Shown: positions 17,371 to 25,658 of the stretch, in pieces
Layout of the letters: the number at the start of each line of letters is the position of its first letter
Numbering within the stretch: position 1 is the first letter of the stretch
Assembly (NCBI RefSeq): GCF_039542035.1
Contig: NZ_BAABHJ010000012.1
Span: forward strand, 62,001 to 126,000
Origin: Actinoallomurus liliacearum
GTDB lineage: Bacteria; Actinomycetota; Actinomycetes; Streptosporangiales; Streptosporangiaceae
DNA: 64,000 bases
Reading direction: 5' to 3'
Translations under genes and position numbers: made by a program
Notes under the pieces: generated by a model
What the model saw: the letters and a program-made list of their open reading frames with translations, nothing else
Databases searched by the model: none
What the model was told of the DNA's origin: nothing

Positions 17371-17776
17371 ACCGCCCGATGCTGGTAGGTGTCGGATGTC
17401 TCGCGCAATGCGATTTACGGCGGAAGCTCGGGGAGTTTGATGAAGGTTCGATTTCACACCCGCACGACATCTCGGAAAGCGCGCCGGCGGCCAGCCCTGG
17501 TTGCCGGAATCGCCCACTTTCGCGGACCCGTGCGGAGCGCGTTCACCGAGCGTTCTGCGTACCGCAGCCCCCGCAGTCTCGCCGAGGCCTGGTCGCACGC
17601 CCCCGGTTTCGCTCCGTCCGGTGGCCGTCCAGCTCACATCAGTGCCGAGGATTTCCGCTGTTCAAGCGACCGAAATCCTCGGCGCCGACGCCGGGACGCC
17701 CATGACCGATTCCTTTCGGCGCCGTACCGAGTCCGTAGGTGTGATGGACTCCGATGACGACCGAAAAGGACTGGTC
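17371..17776. other. 406-nt intergenic region with a strong inverted repeat
   Basis: No convincing gene between the divergent NADAR and VOC genes. At 17645-17655 and 17672-17682 there is a perfect 11-bp inverted repeat (CCGAGGATTTC / GAAATCCTCGG) whose loop holds a second short stem (CGCT/AGCG). It lies about 95 nt before the VOC start, so it may be a leader element or operator of the VOC-sigma operon, or the terminator of a lost gene. Confidence 0.5.
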
Positions 17777-18154
17777 ATGGCAGAGACGACGGGGATTCGG
17801 CTGGGTGGTCTGGTGCTGGGCAGCGACGACCCGGAGCGGCTCAGCGCCTGGTACCGGGCGGCGTTCGCGCCGTCGGCGGAGCCGGGCATCGTCCTGATGG
17901 TGGGCGACGGCCGGTTGGTCTTCGACCGCCGTGACGATCTCGAGGAGAGCGCCCGGGAGCCCGGCCGGATCCTGATCAACTTCTACGTCGAGGACATCGA
18001 GGCGGTCGCGGCCCACCTGAAGGCGCTGGGCGTGACGCGGTGGATCCGCCCGGTGGAGGACTTCGGAGCGGGCCGCATCGCGACGGTGGAGGACCCGGTC
18101 GGGAACTATGTGCAGATCGTCGAGTTGGCCGCCCGGCCCGGAGCCGTACGATGA
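17777..18154 (+). CDS. VOC (glyoxalase/bleomycin-resistance-like) family protein
   Basis: 125 residues. One pair of beta-alpha-beta-beta-beta modules: LGGLVLGSDDPERLSAWYRAAF at the start and FYVEDIEAVAAHLKALGV then ATVEDPVGNYVQIVEL at the end, the usual vicinal-oxygen-chelate layout. ATG 17777 has AAAAGGA 6 nt upstream; ATG 17744 is an in-frame alternative. Its stop overlaps the sigma factor start (ATGA). In mycobacteria SigG-type sigma factors are linked to glyoxalase-like genes, so a role in reactive-aldehyde response is plausible but inferred. Confidence 0.82.
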   Translation: MAETTGIRLGGLVLGSDDPERLSAWYRAAFAPSAEPGIVLMVGDGRLVFDRRDDLEESAREPGRILINFYVEDIEAVAAHLKALGVTRWIRPVEDFGAGRIATVEDPVGNYVQIVELAARPGAVR

Positions 18155-19209
18155 CGCAGATGGCTCATCCCGAGGTCGAGGCCGACGAGGTCTTCGCCCG
18201 GCTGGCCTCGCCGTACCGGTCGGAGCTGCTGGCCTACTGCTACCGCATGATCGGTTCGGTGCACGACGCCGAGGATCTCGTGCAGGAGACCTATCTGCGG
18301 GCGTGGCGGTCGTACGAGGCGTTCGAAGGCCGGGCGTCCCTGCGCACCTGGCTCTATCGGATCGCGACGAACGTCTGCCTCACCGCACTCGAGCACCGCG
18401 AGCGCCGCCCGCTGCCGTCGGGCCTCGGCGGTCCCGCCGACGACCCGGAAGGCCCGGTGGCGCCGCCGCCGGAGGTGACCTGGTTGCAGCCGCTGCCCGA
18501 CCGGCTGGTCCGCGTCGGCTCGGACGACCCCGCCGCCATCGTCGCGGCGCGGGAGAGTCTGCGGCTCGCCCTGGTCGCCGCCCTGCAGTATCTGCCCCCG
18601 CGTCAGCGCGCCGTCCTCATCCTGCGTGACGTATTGGCGCTGCGCGCGGCAGAGGTCGCCGAGCTGCTCGACATCTCCGTCCCGGCGGTCAAGAGCATCC
18701 TGCAACGCGCTCGAGCCCGGCTCGACCAGGTGGCGCCCTCCGAAGACGACGCGACCGAGGCGTCCGGCGCGCGCCAGCGGGAGCTGCTGGACCGCTATGC
18801 CGCGGCCTTCGAGAACGCCGACATCACCGCGCTGATGGGGCTGCTGACCGAGGACGCCGTCCTGGAGATGCCGCCCACGCCGACCTGGTTCGCCGGGCGT
18901 GACTCCGTCGGCCGCTTCTTCGCGTCCAGGATTCTCACCGCGCCAGGTCTCTTCCGGATGGTCCCGACCGCGGCCAACGGGCAGCCTGCGGTCGCCATGT
19001 ACCAGCGCGGCCCGGACGGTGTCCGTCACGCATACGCGGTGATGGTCCTGTCGGCCTCCGAGGCGGGGATCAGGCACATCGTCGTCTTCCGCGACCCCGG
19101 CCTGTTCGAGCAGTTCGGACTCCCGCCGACACTCGAACCCGCTCCGACCGGCGATTCGGTCGAAGCGCCGGACAGCGGTTCGTCCGCGCCGGGTCGGCCG
19201 ACGTCCTGA
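18151..19209 (+). CDS. ECF sigma factor with C-terminal SnoaL-like domain (SigG/SigX5 type)
   Basis: 352 residues. Region 2 is at about residues 18-85 (YCYRMIGSVHDAEDLVQETYLRAW), region 4 at about 145-190 (LPPRQRAVLILRDVLALRAA ... ISVPAVKSILQRARARL). From about 205 a SnoaL-like domain follows (LLDRYAAAFENADITALMGL, WFAGRDSVGRFFASRI). ECF factors with this tail usually lack an anti-sigma partner and are controlled by the tail itself; none is encoded nearby. ATG 18151 overlaps the VOC stop, so the two are translationally coupled; ATG 18160 is an alternative start. Confidence 0.9.
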   Translation: MTQMAHPEVEADEVFARLASPYRSELLAYCYRMIGSVHDAEDLVQETYLRAWRSYEAFEGRASLRTWLYRIATNVCLTALEHRERRPLPSGLGGPADDPEGPVAPPPEVTWLQPLPDRLVRVGSDDPAAIVAARESLRLALVAALQYLPPRQRAVLILRDVLALRAAEVAELLDISVPAVKSILQRARARLDQVAPSEDDATEASGARQRELLDRYAAAFENADITALMGLLTEDAVLEMPPTPTWFAGRDSVGRFFASRILTAPGLFRMVPTAANGQPAVAMYQRGPDGVRHAYAVMVLSASEAGIRHIVVFRDPGLFEQFGLPPTLEPAPTGDSVEAPDSGSSAPGRPTS

Positions 19210-19258
19210 GGTTCCCGCTCGCCGCGGTTCGGCCATCGGTTCGCGGCGGGCGGCCGAC

Positions 19259-19298
19259 CGGCGCGCCTGGCACGGTGGTGTCCGTGTCAGGCGCGCCG
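19259..19298. terminator. Bidirectional hairpin between sigma factor and MFS genes
   Basis: 17-nt arms at 19259-19275 and 19282-19298 pair with one mismatch around a 6-nt loop. The hairpin lies between convergent stop codons and is followed by TTTCG on the plus strand. Confidence 0.8.
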
Positions 19299-19323
19299 TT
19301 TCGCGGCTGATGGTCCCTACCGA

Positions 19324-20727
19324 TCAGCGACTCGGGGTGAGCACCGGTGCGGCGGGTGCCGGGGTCCGGGTGATCCGGCGGCCCGGGATGGCCAATGCCG
19401 CCAACGCCCCGGCCAGCGACAGCGCGCCGCTGACCGCGATCGCCGGGGCGAACCCGTCGGTGAAGGCGGCCGGTCCCGCGTAGCCGCCGGACTCGCTGAA
19501 CACCAGGGCCAGCACCGCGACCCCGAACACCCCGCCCAGTTGCCGCCCGGTGTTGAACACCCCGGAGGCCTTGCCGATCTGCTCGGGCGTGACCGCGTTG
19601 AGCACGGCGGCCTGGGTGGAGGGCATCGCCATGCTCACCCCGGCCCCCGCGATGAGCATCGGCGCGATCAACTCCCAGTACGGCACGGACGGTGTCGCGA
19701 TGAGCCCAAGCCACCCCATCCCGGCCGCCTGCAGAGCCAGCCCGAGCGCGGCCAGCGGCCGTGCGCCGACCCGGTTGACCTGCCTGCCCGCCAACGGCGC
19801 CACCAACGTCACCGACGCCGTCCAGGCCAGCAGGTGCAGCCCGGCGGCCAATGGCCGGTCGCCACGCCCGACCTGGAAGTACTGCGCCGCGAAGAACAGG
19901 GAGCCGTAGAGCGAGGCGTACAGGAACAGGCCGGAGGCGTTACCGGCCGCGAAGCCACGGAGCCGGAACAGCCCCAGGGGCACCATCGGCCGCTTGACGG
20001 CCCGTTCCCAGGCCACGAAGGCGGCGCCGCAGACCGCGCCGGCGACCAGCGTTCCGACCACCTCGGCGCTGCTCCACCCGGCGGCGTTCGACCGGACCAG
20101 CCCCCACACCAGCCCCAGCGCGGCACCGGTCACCAGGACCAGCCCGCCGGCGTCCACGCCGCCGCCACCGGCGCCGCGGCTCTCGGGGACCCGCAGCAGC
20201 ACCAACGGGATGACGGCCAGGGCGATCGGCAGGTTGAGCCAGAAGATCCACTGCCAGGCGAGTCCCTGAGTGACGGCGCCGCCCACCACCGGACCGGCGA
20301 CCACCGCGAGCCCGGTCAGACCGGCGAAGATCCCCAGCGCCTTCGGCCGGTCCGGAGGTGGATAGGCCGCGCTGAGCAACGCCATGGCGAGCGGCATCAC
20401 GAGTGCCGCACCGGCGCCCTGCACCGTACGCGCCGCGATGAGCCAGCCCACGTTCGGCGCGAGTGCGCAGGCCACCGAGGCGGCGGTGAAGAGCGCCAGC
20501 CCGGTCGTGAGGACGAGCCGCCGTCCGAACCGGTCGCCCAACACCGCACCGGTCATGAGCAGAACGGCGAAGCTCAGGCTGTACGCGTTCACCGTCCATT
20601 CGAGTTGTTCGATCGAGGTGCCGAGATCCAGCCGGATCCGGCTGAGTGCCGTCGTCACGACGGTGGCGTCCAGCGCCACCATCACCGAGGCCGCGGAGGC
20701 GAGCCCCAGAACCCATCGTCTGTCCAT
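19324..20727 (-). CDS. MFS transporter, DHA2 (14-segment drug:H+ antiporter) family
   Basis: 467 residues, strongly hydrophobic. The N-terminus reads MDRRWVLGLASAASVMVALD, followed by TTALSRIRLDLGTSIEQLEW and VLGDRFGRRLVLTTG, the family's first-loop motif, and the WRWIFWLNLPI-like stretch (here WQWIFWLNLPIALAVIPL) typical of DHA2 exporters. Role: efflux of a toxic compound, substrate unknown. ATG 20727 is used because upstream open sequence is low-complexity arginine/proline-rich and unlike the family; its ribosome site is weak. Transcribed towards the sigma factor gene. Confidence 0.88.
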   Translation of the reverse strand: MDRRWVLGLASAASVMVALDATVVTTALSRIRLDLGTSIEQLEWTVNAYSLSFAVLLMTGAVLGDRFGRRLVLTTGLALFTAASVACALAPNVGWLIAARTVQGAGAALVMPLAMALLSAAYPPPDRPKALGIFAGLTGLAVVAGPVVGGAVTQGLAWQWIFWLNLPIALAVIPLVLLRVPESRGAGGGGVDAGGLVLVTGAALGLVWGLVRSNAAGWSSAEVVGTLVAGAVCGAAFVAWERAVKRPMVPLGLFRLRGFAAGNASGLFLYASLYGSLFFAAQYFQVGRGDRPLAAGLHLLAWTASVTLVAPLAGRQVNRVGARPLAALGLALQAAGMGWLGLIATPSVPYWELIAPMLIAGAGVSMAMPSTQAAVLNAVTPEQIGKASGVFNTGRQLGGVFGVAVLALVFSESGGYAGPAAFTDGFAPAIAVSGALSLAGALAALAIPGRRITRTPAPAAPVLTPSR

Positions 20728-20856
20728 GCGAGTACCGACCGGCGGCCCGCCGAAAGGAATCGGCCGAGGCGGCCGGCGGATGGGCCGCGCGGCTCGAGAA
20801 GCCGCTCCGGCCGGGCCGGGCTCCGCGGGCGGCCGCGCTAGGCCCACGCCTTCCTG

Positions 20857-21723
20857 TTACGGCAGGCGGAGGACGCGCACGATCCGCGCGGCGCCGCCCA
20901 GACGGACCAGGGAGCCCGACGGGCCGGGCCGCGTGGCGGCGGTGATCGTGGAAGGGCTGCCGAGGGAGTCGCCCATGTCGACGGCGATGCCGGTGACCCC
21001 CCGATCGGCCAGGTGGGCGGCGAGGCAGGCGGTGCTGTTGGCGTTGGCGACGTCTTCGGGGACGCCGATCGACGGGGCGAACATGCGGGCCGCGGCCCGG
21101 CCGGGGTGCTCCCGAGCGGAGTAGACGTAGCAGCCGAGGAAGCCGAGCCTGTCGCAGGCGGCGCGGAGCCGTTCGGGGTCCGGGTCGAGCGCGGCCAGGG
21201 CCGATCGCGTGGCGACGGGGACCAGCAATCGCGGCCGCCCGATCGCGGCGACCCGGGCGCCGGGCGCGTGGATGTCCGCGGTGACGCCGAGGGTGGGCAG
21301 GACGAGATCGCACTCGATCGCGGTGGGCTCGCGCAGGTCGACGGGGCCGGTGTCGAAGGAGGCGGTGATGTGCCCCTTCTCCCGTACGGCCCGGCCGGCG
21401 AAGGCGTGCCGCGACGCGTGGAGCGTCGTCCGATGCTCGCCGCTCCCGGCGCGCTCGGCGAGGAAGGCCAGGGCTGCGACGGTCCCGTGACCGCACGCGG
21501 GCAGCTCCCCCTCGGAGGTGAAGAAGCGCAGGGCGGCCACGGGTCCATCGGGTCCGTCGTGCGCGGAGACGAAGACCGCGTGCGAGGTTCCCATCAGGAC
21601 CGGCACGCGGCGGCGCTCGCCGTCGGTCAACGGCGCCTCGTCCATCACCGCGGTCGGACTGCCGCCTCGGCCGTCGCGCAGGCACGCGTGGACGATCGTG
21701 ACCCGCGGGCCGTCCCCGCTCAT
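20857..21723 (-). CDS. PhzF family isomerase-like protein
   Basis: 288 residues with the two-lobed PhzF layout. The N-terminal lobe carries GGSPTAVM (usually GGNPTAV) and the conserved ACGHGTVAALAFL; the C-terminal lobe carries MFAPSIGVPEDVANANSTAC in the place of the family's F.P..G..EDP.TGSA motif. The TGSA segment is altered to NANSTAC. The family contains diaminopimelate-epimerase-fold isomerases, including phenazine PhzF. ATG 21723 has AAAGGA 8 nt upstream. Substrate unknown. No phenazine genes are nearby. Confidence 0.8.
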   Translation of the reverse strand: MSGDGPRVTIVHACLRDGRGGSPTAVMDEAPLTDGERRRVPVLMGTSHAVFVSAHDGPDGPVAALRFFTSEGELPACGHGTVAALAFLAERAGSGEHRTTLHASRHAFAGRAVREKGHITASFDTGPVDLREPTAIECDLVLPTLGVTADIHAPGARVAAIGRPRLLVPVATRSALAALDPDPERLRAACDRLGFLGCYVYSAREHPGRAAARMFAPSIGVPEDVANANSTACLAAHLADRGVTGIAVDMGDSLGSPSTITAATRPGPSGSLVRLGGAARIVRVLRLP

Positions 21724-21871
21724 CGGCGGTCCTTTCCACCGGCTCGCTCGGCTTCGGCGGGCTGCGGTGATTCCGGCGATTCTACTCCTCGGCCGATTCC
21801 TGTCGGCGGGGCGGCGAGTCGATAGGGGTGACGGAACGCCCGTCGGCGACAGCCACCTTTCGGGAGTGACA

Positions 21872-22663
21872 ATGCTGCTGGAGAACAAGAACGCGATCAT
21901 CTACGGAGCCGGTGGATCCATCGGGAGCGCGGTCGCGCACGCCTTCGCCGCGGAGGGGGCGCGAGTCTTCCTGGCCGGGCGCACCAGCGCGACGCTGGAG
22001 GTGGTCGCGGAGAAGATCCAGGCCTCCGGCGGCGTCGCCGACGTCGCCACGGTGGACGTGCTGGACCACGACGCCGTCGAGGCGCACGCCGACGCGGTGG
22101 TCGCCACCGCCGGATCCCTCGACATCTCCTTCAACGCCGTCAGCCTGCCCCAGACCGGTATCCAGGGCACCGCGCTGGTCGACCTGCCGCCGGAAGGGTT
22201 CGACCTGCCGATGGCGACCTACCCCAGGGCCAACTTCCTGACCGCCAAGGCCGCCGCCCGGCGCATGACCGGCCAGGGATCAGGCGTCATCTTGACGATC
22301 ACGGCGAGTCCGTCGCGGACGGCCGTCCCGCTGATGGGCGGCATGGCACCGGCCTGGGCGGCGATCGAGTCGCTGTCCCGGGGCCTGGCCGCCGAACTCG
22401 GACCGGCCGGCGTCCGAGTGGTGTGCCTGAACGCGGCGGGGATGCCGGAGACCCCGCAGTTGACCGAGGTGTACGGACTGCACGCCGACGCGTACGGCAT
22501 CAGCCGCGAGGCGTTCGAGGCCCGCATGGCGGATCGGACCCTGCGCAAGCGGCTGCCCACCGTCGCCGAGATCGCCGACGTGGCCGTCTTCGTCGCCTCG
22601 GACAGAGCCGCCGCGATGACCGGCGCGATCGCCAACCTCAGCGGCGGAATGATCGCCGACTGA
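21872..22663 (+). CDS. SDR-fold protein lacking the catalytic Tyr and Lys
   Basis: 263 residues. The Rossmann nucleotide site YGAGGSIGSAVA is at 11-22 and the fold continues as in classical short-chain dehydrogenases, with Ser145 in TITASPS at the usual catalytic serine position. Where YxxxK should follow, the sequence is M158-A-P-A-W162, so both the catalytic tyrosine and lysine are replaced. The protein may bind NAD(P) without classical oxidoreductase activity, or use other residues. GGGAG lies 6 nt before ATG 21872. A divergent gene encodes the PhzF-like protein; a hairpin ends this transcript. Confidence 0.85.
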   Translation: MLLENKNAIIYGAGGSIGSAVAHAFAAEGARVFLAGRTSATLEVVAEKIQASGGVADVATVDVLDHDAVEAHADAVVATAGSLDISFNAVSLPQTGIQGTALVDLPPEGFDLPMATYPRANFLTAKAAARRMTGQGSGVILTITASPSRTAVPLMGGMAPAWAAIESLSRGLAAELGPAGVRVVCLNAAGMPETPQLTEVYGLHADAYGISREAFEARMADRTLRKRLPTVAEIADVAVFVASDRAAAMTGAIANLSGGMIAD

Positions 22664-22693
22664 ACGTGGTCCGCGATCGCCGGTGAGGTGACG

Positions 22694-22737
22694 CGGCGCG
22701 GAAGCCCGGTTCCCCTCGGCTCCGGGCTTCCGCGCCG
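22694..22737. terminator. Perfect 16-bp hairpin between convergent genes
   Basis: Arms 22694-22709 and 22722-22737 are perfectly complementary with a 12-nt loop, placed between the SDR stop and the convergent LLM oxidoreductase stop. It can act in both directions. Confidence 0.82.
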
Positions 22738-22751
22738 ACCGCCGACGCCGT

Positions 22752-23666
22752 TCAGCCGTTCTCCTTCGCGATCGCTTCGCGTACGGCCGGGACGATGTCT
22801 CTGGCCCAGCGGGTGAGGGAGACGAGGTCCGGCGTTCCGCCTTCGGGGGAGAAGAGCATGAAGCCCGACGCGCCGTGCTCCAGTACGGCCCCGGTCAGTT
22901 CTTCGGCCCACTGGTCGGTGGAACCGCCGATCCAGCGGCCTTCGGGGTCGCGCGTGGCGGGCAGCGGCCGGTCGGTGATGCGCCCGGGGAGGTTGAAGAC
23001 CGTACGGATCTCGCGTGGATCGCGGCCGACGGCCGTCGCCGCTTCGTCGATGACCGGCCGCGACGTCCGGTAGCGCTCGCTGAGCCAGTCCGCCGCGTGG
23101 CCGGGGATCCAGCCGTCGGCCACGCGGCCGGTGGCGGCCAGGGATCTGCGGCCGACCGATCCGGTCCATACGGGAGGAGCGGCCACGGGAGCGGGCTCGA
23201 TCCGGTTCACCTGGTAGTGGCGGCCCTGGTGGGTGACCGGGGGACCGCCGCCCGACAGCTTCTTGACCAGGACGATCGCCTCTTCGAAGAGGTCCACGGC
23301 CTCGGCCGGTGACAGGCGCGGCACTCCCATGTCGGCGATCCGGTCCCACAGCCCACCGGCGCCCATGCCGAGCACGACGCGGCCGCCGGACAGTGCCGAC
23401 AGCGTCGTCACCGTCCGCGCCAGCATGGGGGCGGGCCGGGTCGGCAGGTTGGTGACGTTGGCAAAGCCGGACAGGCGCTGCGTACGTCCGAGGACGAACC
23501 CGATGGAGGCGTAGGCGTCCGCCCGGCCGCCGATGTAGGGGTGGTCCGACAGGGAGAAGAGGTCGAGCCCGTCGCGGTCGGCCTGTTCGGCCATGCTCAA
23601 CAGTTCCGGTATCTCGTCGATGCCGCTGTGCGCGCCGAAGCCGAAGACGACTTTCTCTACGGACAT
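22752..23666 (-). CDS. LLM class F420-dependent (luciferase-like) oxidoreductase
   Basis: 304 residues. A single luciferase-like TIM barrel: VVFGFGAHSGIDEIPELL, ADRDGLDLFSLSDHPYIGG, TRPAPMLARTVTTLSALSGGRVVLGMGAG and WTGSVGRRSLAATGRVADGWIPG. The pattern LSGGRVVLGMGAGG is typical of the actinobacterial F420-using members; flavin use cannot be excluded. ATG 23664-23666 is preceded by AAGGAAGG. It starts 35 nt after the stop of the FAD/NAD oxidoreductase gene upstream on the same strand, so the two probably form an operon under the MarR regulator. Confidence 0.87.
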   Translation of the reverse strand: MSVEKVVFGFGAHSGIDEIPELLSMAEQADRDGLDLFSLSDHPYIGGRADAYASIGFVLGRTQRLSGFANVTNLPTRPAPMLARTVTTLSALSGGRVVLGMGAGGLWDRIADMGVPRLSPAEAVDLFEEAIVLVKKLSGGGPPVTHQGRHYQVNRIEPAPVAAPPVWTGSVGRRSLAATGRVADGWIPGHAADWLSERYRTSRPVIDEAATAVGRDPREIRTVFNLPGRITDRPLPATRDPEGRWIGGSTDQWAEELTGAVLEHGASGFMLFSPEGGTPDLVSLTRWARDIVPAVREAIAKENG

Positions 23667-23701
23667 GTTCTGCCTTCCTTTGATGGTCTGTGTGTGCGGT
23701 C

Positions 23702-24796
23702 TCAGGCGGTGGGGCCGAACTGCTCGACGAAACGGGCGGTGAACAGGTCCGTGCCCTTGTACTCGGCGACCATCGACGCCGGGGCGACGGACGGGCCCTC
23801 GGGAGAGGGCAACTGCCCGACACCGCCTTTCGAACCGAGCGGGAGAATGATCATGGGGAAGGGCAGCGGCTGGTAGGCGGCCGTGGGCTCCTCACCGTTC
23901 AGTCGGGCGGTGATGTTCGCGGCGACCACCTCGGCGTGGCGCATCGCGTAGCCGGCCATCTTGGCCTCCGCGACATCGGTGATGTCGCCGACCGCGTAGA
24001 CGTGGTCGTACCCCTTGACGTTGAGGGATTCGGTCACGGGGACCTGGCGGAGCGCGTTGAGCGTCGTGAGCCTGCCGTCGGCGAGGTAGTCGCTGTTCGT
24101 GCTCTTGCCGTGGGCGCGGAACCAGATGTCGGCGGTGATCTGCTCGCCGTCGGTGGTCGTGACGGTGAACGCGCCGACCTGGCCGGCCTCGGTGCTCGGC
24201 GGCACCGCCAGGCCGGTCCCCAGACGCAGCTCGACGCCCAGGCCGTCCAGTTGGCCGCGCAGGTCCTCGACCACCTCCGGCTGGAAACCGGGCAGCAGCT
24301 CCTCGGCCGGGTCGGCGATGGTCACGTGCTTGTCCGGCCAGACCTCCTTGATCTCCCCGGCCAGTTCCAGGCCGACCGGGCCGGCACCGAGGATCAGCAC
24401 CTTGTCGGCCTGCCGCAGTTCCTTGTGCGTCCGGCGGAGGTCGTCCAGCGCGTCGCCGATCGAGTCGGAGCCCGGCTTGGCCGGGTAGGCGTAGCTGGAG
24501 CCGGTGGCCAGCACCAGGTAGTCGGCCGCGACGCGCTCACCCGAGGCCAGGGTGACACCGTCGGGGTCCACCGAGACCGCGCGGTCGCGGATCACCGTGC
24601 CCTTGGTGAGCAGCGTCTCGAAGGGGAAGAACGCGTTGGCCGCCCAGTCCGGCCGGGTCAGCGCCCGCAGCGACGCCGCCGCGTTGACGAACGCCTCACG
24701 GGGGTCGATGAGGACGACGTCGGCCTCGGACTCCAGCGCCTTGGCGACCGCGGCGCCTCCGTAGCCCCCACCGATGACCGCGACGGTACGGCTCAT
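23702..24796 (-). CDS. FAD/NAD(P)-dependent oxidoreductase (NDH-2/AIFM2-like)
   Basis: 364 residues with two Rossmann sites: FAD-binding VIGGGYGGAAVAKAL at residues 7-21 and NAD(P)-binding LILGAGPVGLELAGEI near 133-148, plus the FAD-contact YAVGDITDV motif near 268. Length and motif order match NDH-2/FSP1-type single-polypeptide dehydrogenases that reduce quinones or similar acceptors, and lack a dimerisation cysteine pair. GAGGAG precedes ATG 24796. Two palindromic operators lie 30-66 nt upstream, downstream of the MarR gene, so expression is probably MarR-controlled. Confidence 0.87.
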   Translation of the reverse strand: MSRTVAVIGGGYGGAAVAKALESEADVVLIDPREAFVNAAASLRALTRPDWAANAFFPFETLLTKGTVIRDRAVSVDPDGVTLASGERVAADYLVLATGSSYAYPAKPGSDSIGDALDDLRRTHKELRQADKVLILGAGPVGLELAGEIKEVWPDKHVTIADPAEELLPGFQPEVVEDLRGQLDGLGVELRLGTGLAVPPSTEAGQVGAFTVTTTDGEQITADIWFRAHGKSTNSDYLADGRLTTLNALRQVPVTESLNVKGYDHVYAVGDITDVAEAKMAGYAMRHAEVVAANITARLNGEEPTAAYQPLPFPMIILPLGSKGGVGQLPSPEGPSVAPASMVAEYKGTDLFTARFVEQFGPTA

Positions 24797-24825
24797 GATT
24801 GTACGCTCCTCAAAAGAAAGGTCGA

Positions 24826-24862
24826 GTTCGTAGTACGAACCATATTAGTTCGTACTACGAAC
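24826..24862. promoter_or_regulatory. Tandem 15-bp MarR-type palindromes
   Basis: GTTCGTAGTACGAAC at 24826-24840 and GTTCGTACTACGAAC at 24848-24862 are reverse complements of each other and each is a near-perfect palindrome (half-site GTTCGTA). Their centres are 22 bp apart, two helical turns, so two dimers could bind on one face. They lie directly before the oxidoreductase gene. Confidence 0.8.
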
Positions 24863-24893
24863 AGCAACCTTTTTGGGAGTGTGGTGCCGCGCG

Positions 24894-25376
24894 TCAGTGT
24901 TCGTGGGCGGCGGAGACTCCTTCGTCCGGCTCCAGGAAGACCGCGGGCACCTCGTTGGCCAGCACGACGCGACCCAGTAGGTCGGCGAGCGTGTCGCGCT
25001 CGGCCGCACTGAGGTTCCCCGGCAACTCCGCGACCCGCCGGCACGTCTCGTCGTAGAACTCCTCCACCAGCTTGGCGCCGTGCGCGGTGAGCGCGACCCG
25101 GACCGCGCGGGTGTCCCGCGGGTCCGGTTCCCGCTGGACCAGGCCATTGCGCTCGGTACGGTCCACCAGGCCGGTGAGGCTCGACTTGGCCAGCCTCAGC
25201 ATCGCCCCCAACTCGCTCATGCCGCGTGGCTGCGGCATCAGTACGCACAGCAACTGCCCCTGCTGTGGGGTCAGCCCGTACTCGCGACTGGATTCGGCGT
25301 ACACGGAATCCACCAGGAACGAGGACCGCACCAGCGCGGCCACGATTCCGATCCGGCCATCGTCAGGCTTGCTCAC
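24894..25376 (-). CDS. MarR family transcriptional regulator
   Basis: 160 residues from GTG 25376. MarR winged-helix core: YGLTPQQGQLLCVLMPQPRGMSE (as YGLTPQQGQLLCVL then PRGMSELGAMLRLAKSSL), TGLVDRTERNGLVQREPDPRD and the C-terminal dimerisation helices. The GTG is chosen because TACCCT, a TAnnnT -10, lies 6 nt upstream (leaderless type); the upstream open frame has no start site. A related palindrome overlaps its promoter (25404-25424), pointing to autorepression together with control of the downstream oxidoreductases. Ligand unknown; quinones or phenolics are common for such pairs (inference). Confidence 0.87.
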   Translation of the reverse strand: MSKPDDGRIGIVAALVRSSFLVDSVYAESSREYGLTPQQGQLLCVLMPQPRGMSELGAMLRLAKSSLTGLVDRTERNGLVQREPDPRDTRAVRVALTAHGAKLVEEFYDETCRRVAELPGNLSAAERDTLADLLGRVVLANEVPAVFLEPDEGVSAAHEH

Positions 25377-25382
25377 CCGGCC

Positions 25383-25424
25383 AGGGTAACACCGGGAACG
25401 CCCATAATTCGTGTGACGAACTAT
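25383..25424 (-). promoter_or_regulatory. marR promoter with palindromic autoregulatory site
   Basis: On the minus strand TACCCT (25383-25388) sits 6 nt before the GTG. Upstream, 25404-25424 reads ATAATTCGTGTGACGAACTAT, an imperfect palindrome with TTCGT/ACGAA half-sites like the two operators at 24826-24862. It would overlap the -35 region. Confidence 0.65.
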
Positions 25425-25529
25425 GCGGGTACGGGCCGCGGAAGCGGCCGAGCGAGCGCCGCTCGGCCGGCCATCAGGCGGCACACACTGGGCAAGGTGC
25501 TTCTAAAGCTCAGTCCGAGGCGACGCATG

Positions 25530-25614
25530 GTCAAGTGCTGTGACGGAATGTGACCGAATCGGGCACTCCGGCGGGCTTCTCGCCGATCAGGATCGGCTGC
25601 GACAAGCACTTGAC
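25530..25614. repeat. 10-bp perfect inverted repeat, widely spaced
   Basis: GTCAAGTGCT at 25530-25539 and AGCACTTGAC at 25605-25614 are exact reverse complements 65 nt apart; CAAGT occurs again at 25624 and 25645. The region lies between the marR promoter and the HTH gene and holds no gene I can support. A further 9-bp hairpin is at 25445-25469. Confidence 0.4.
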
Positions 25615-25658
25615 GGAGGCTGCCAAGTACTGGACGATCGGCGTCAAGTAGGCGATGC

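Noticed and set aside
20857..21723. PhzF-like gene as evidence of a phenazine cluster
   Set aside because: No other phenazine genes nearby; the PhzF family is broad.
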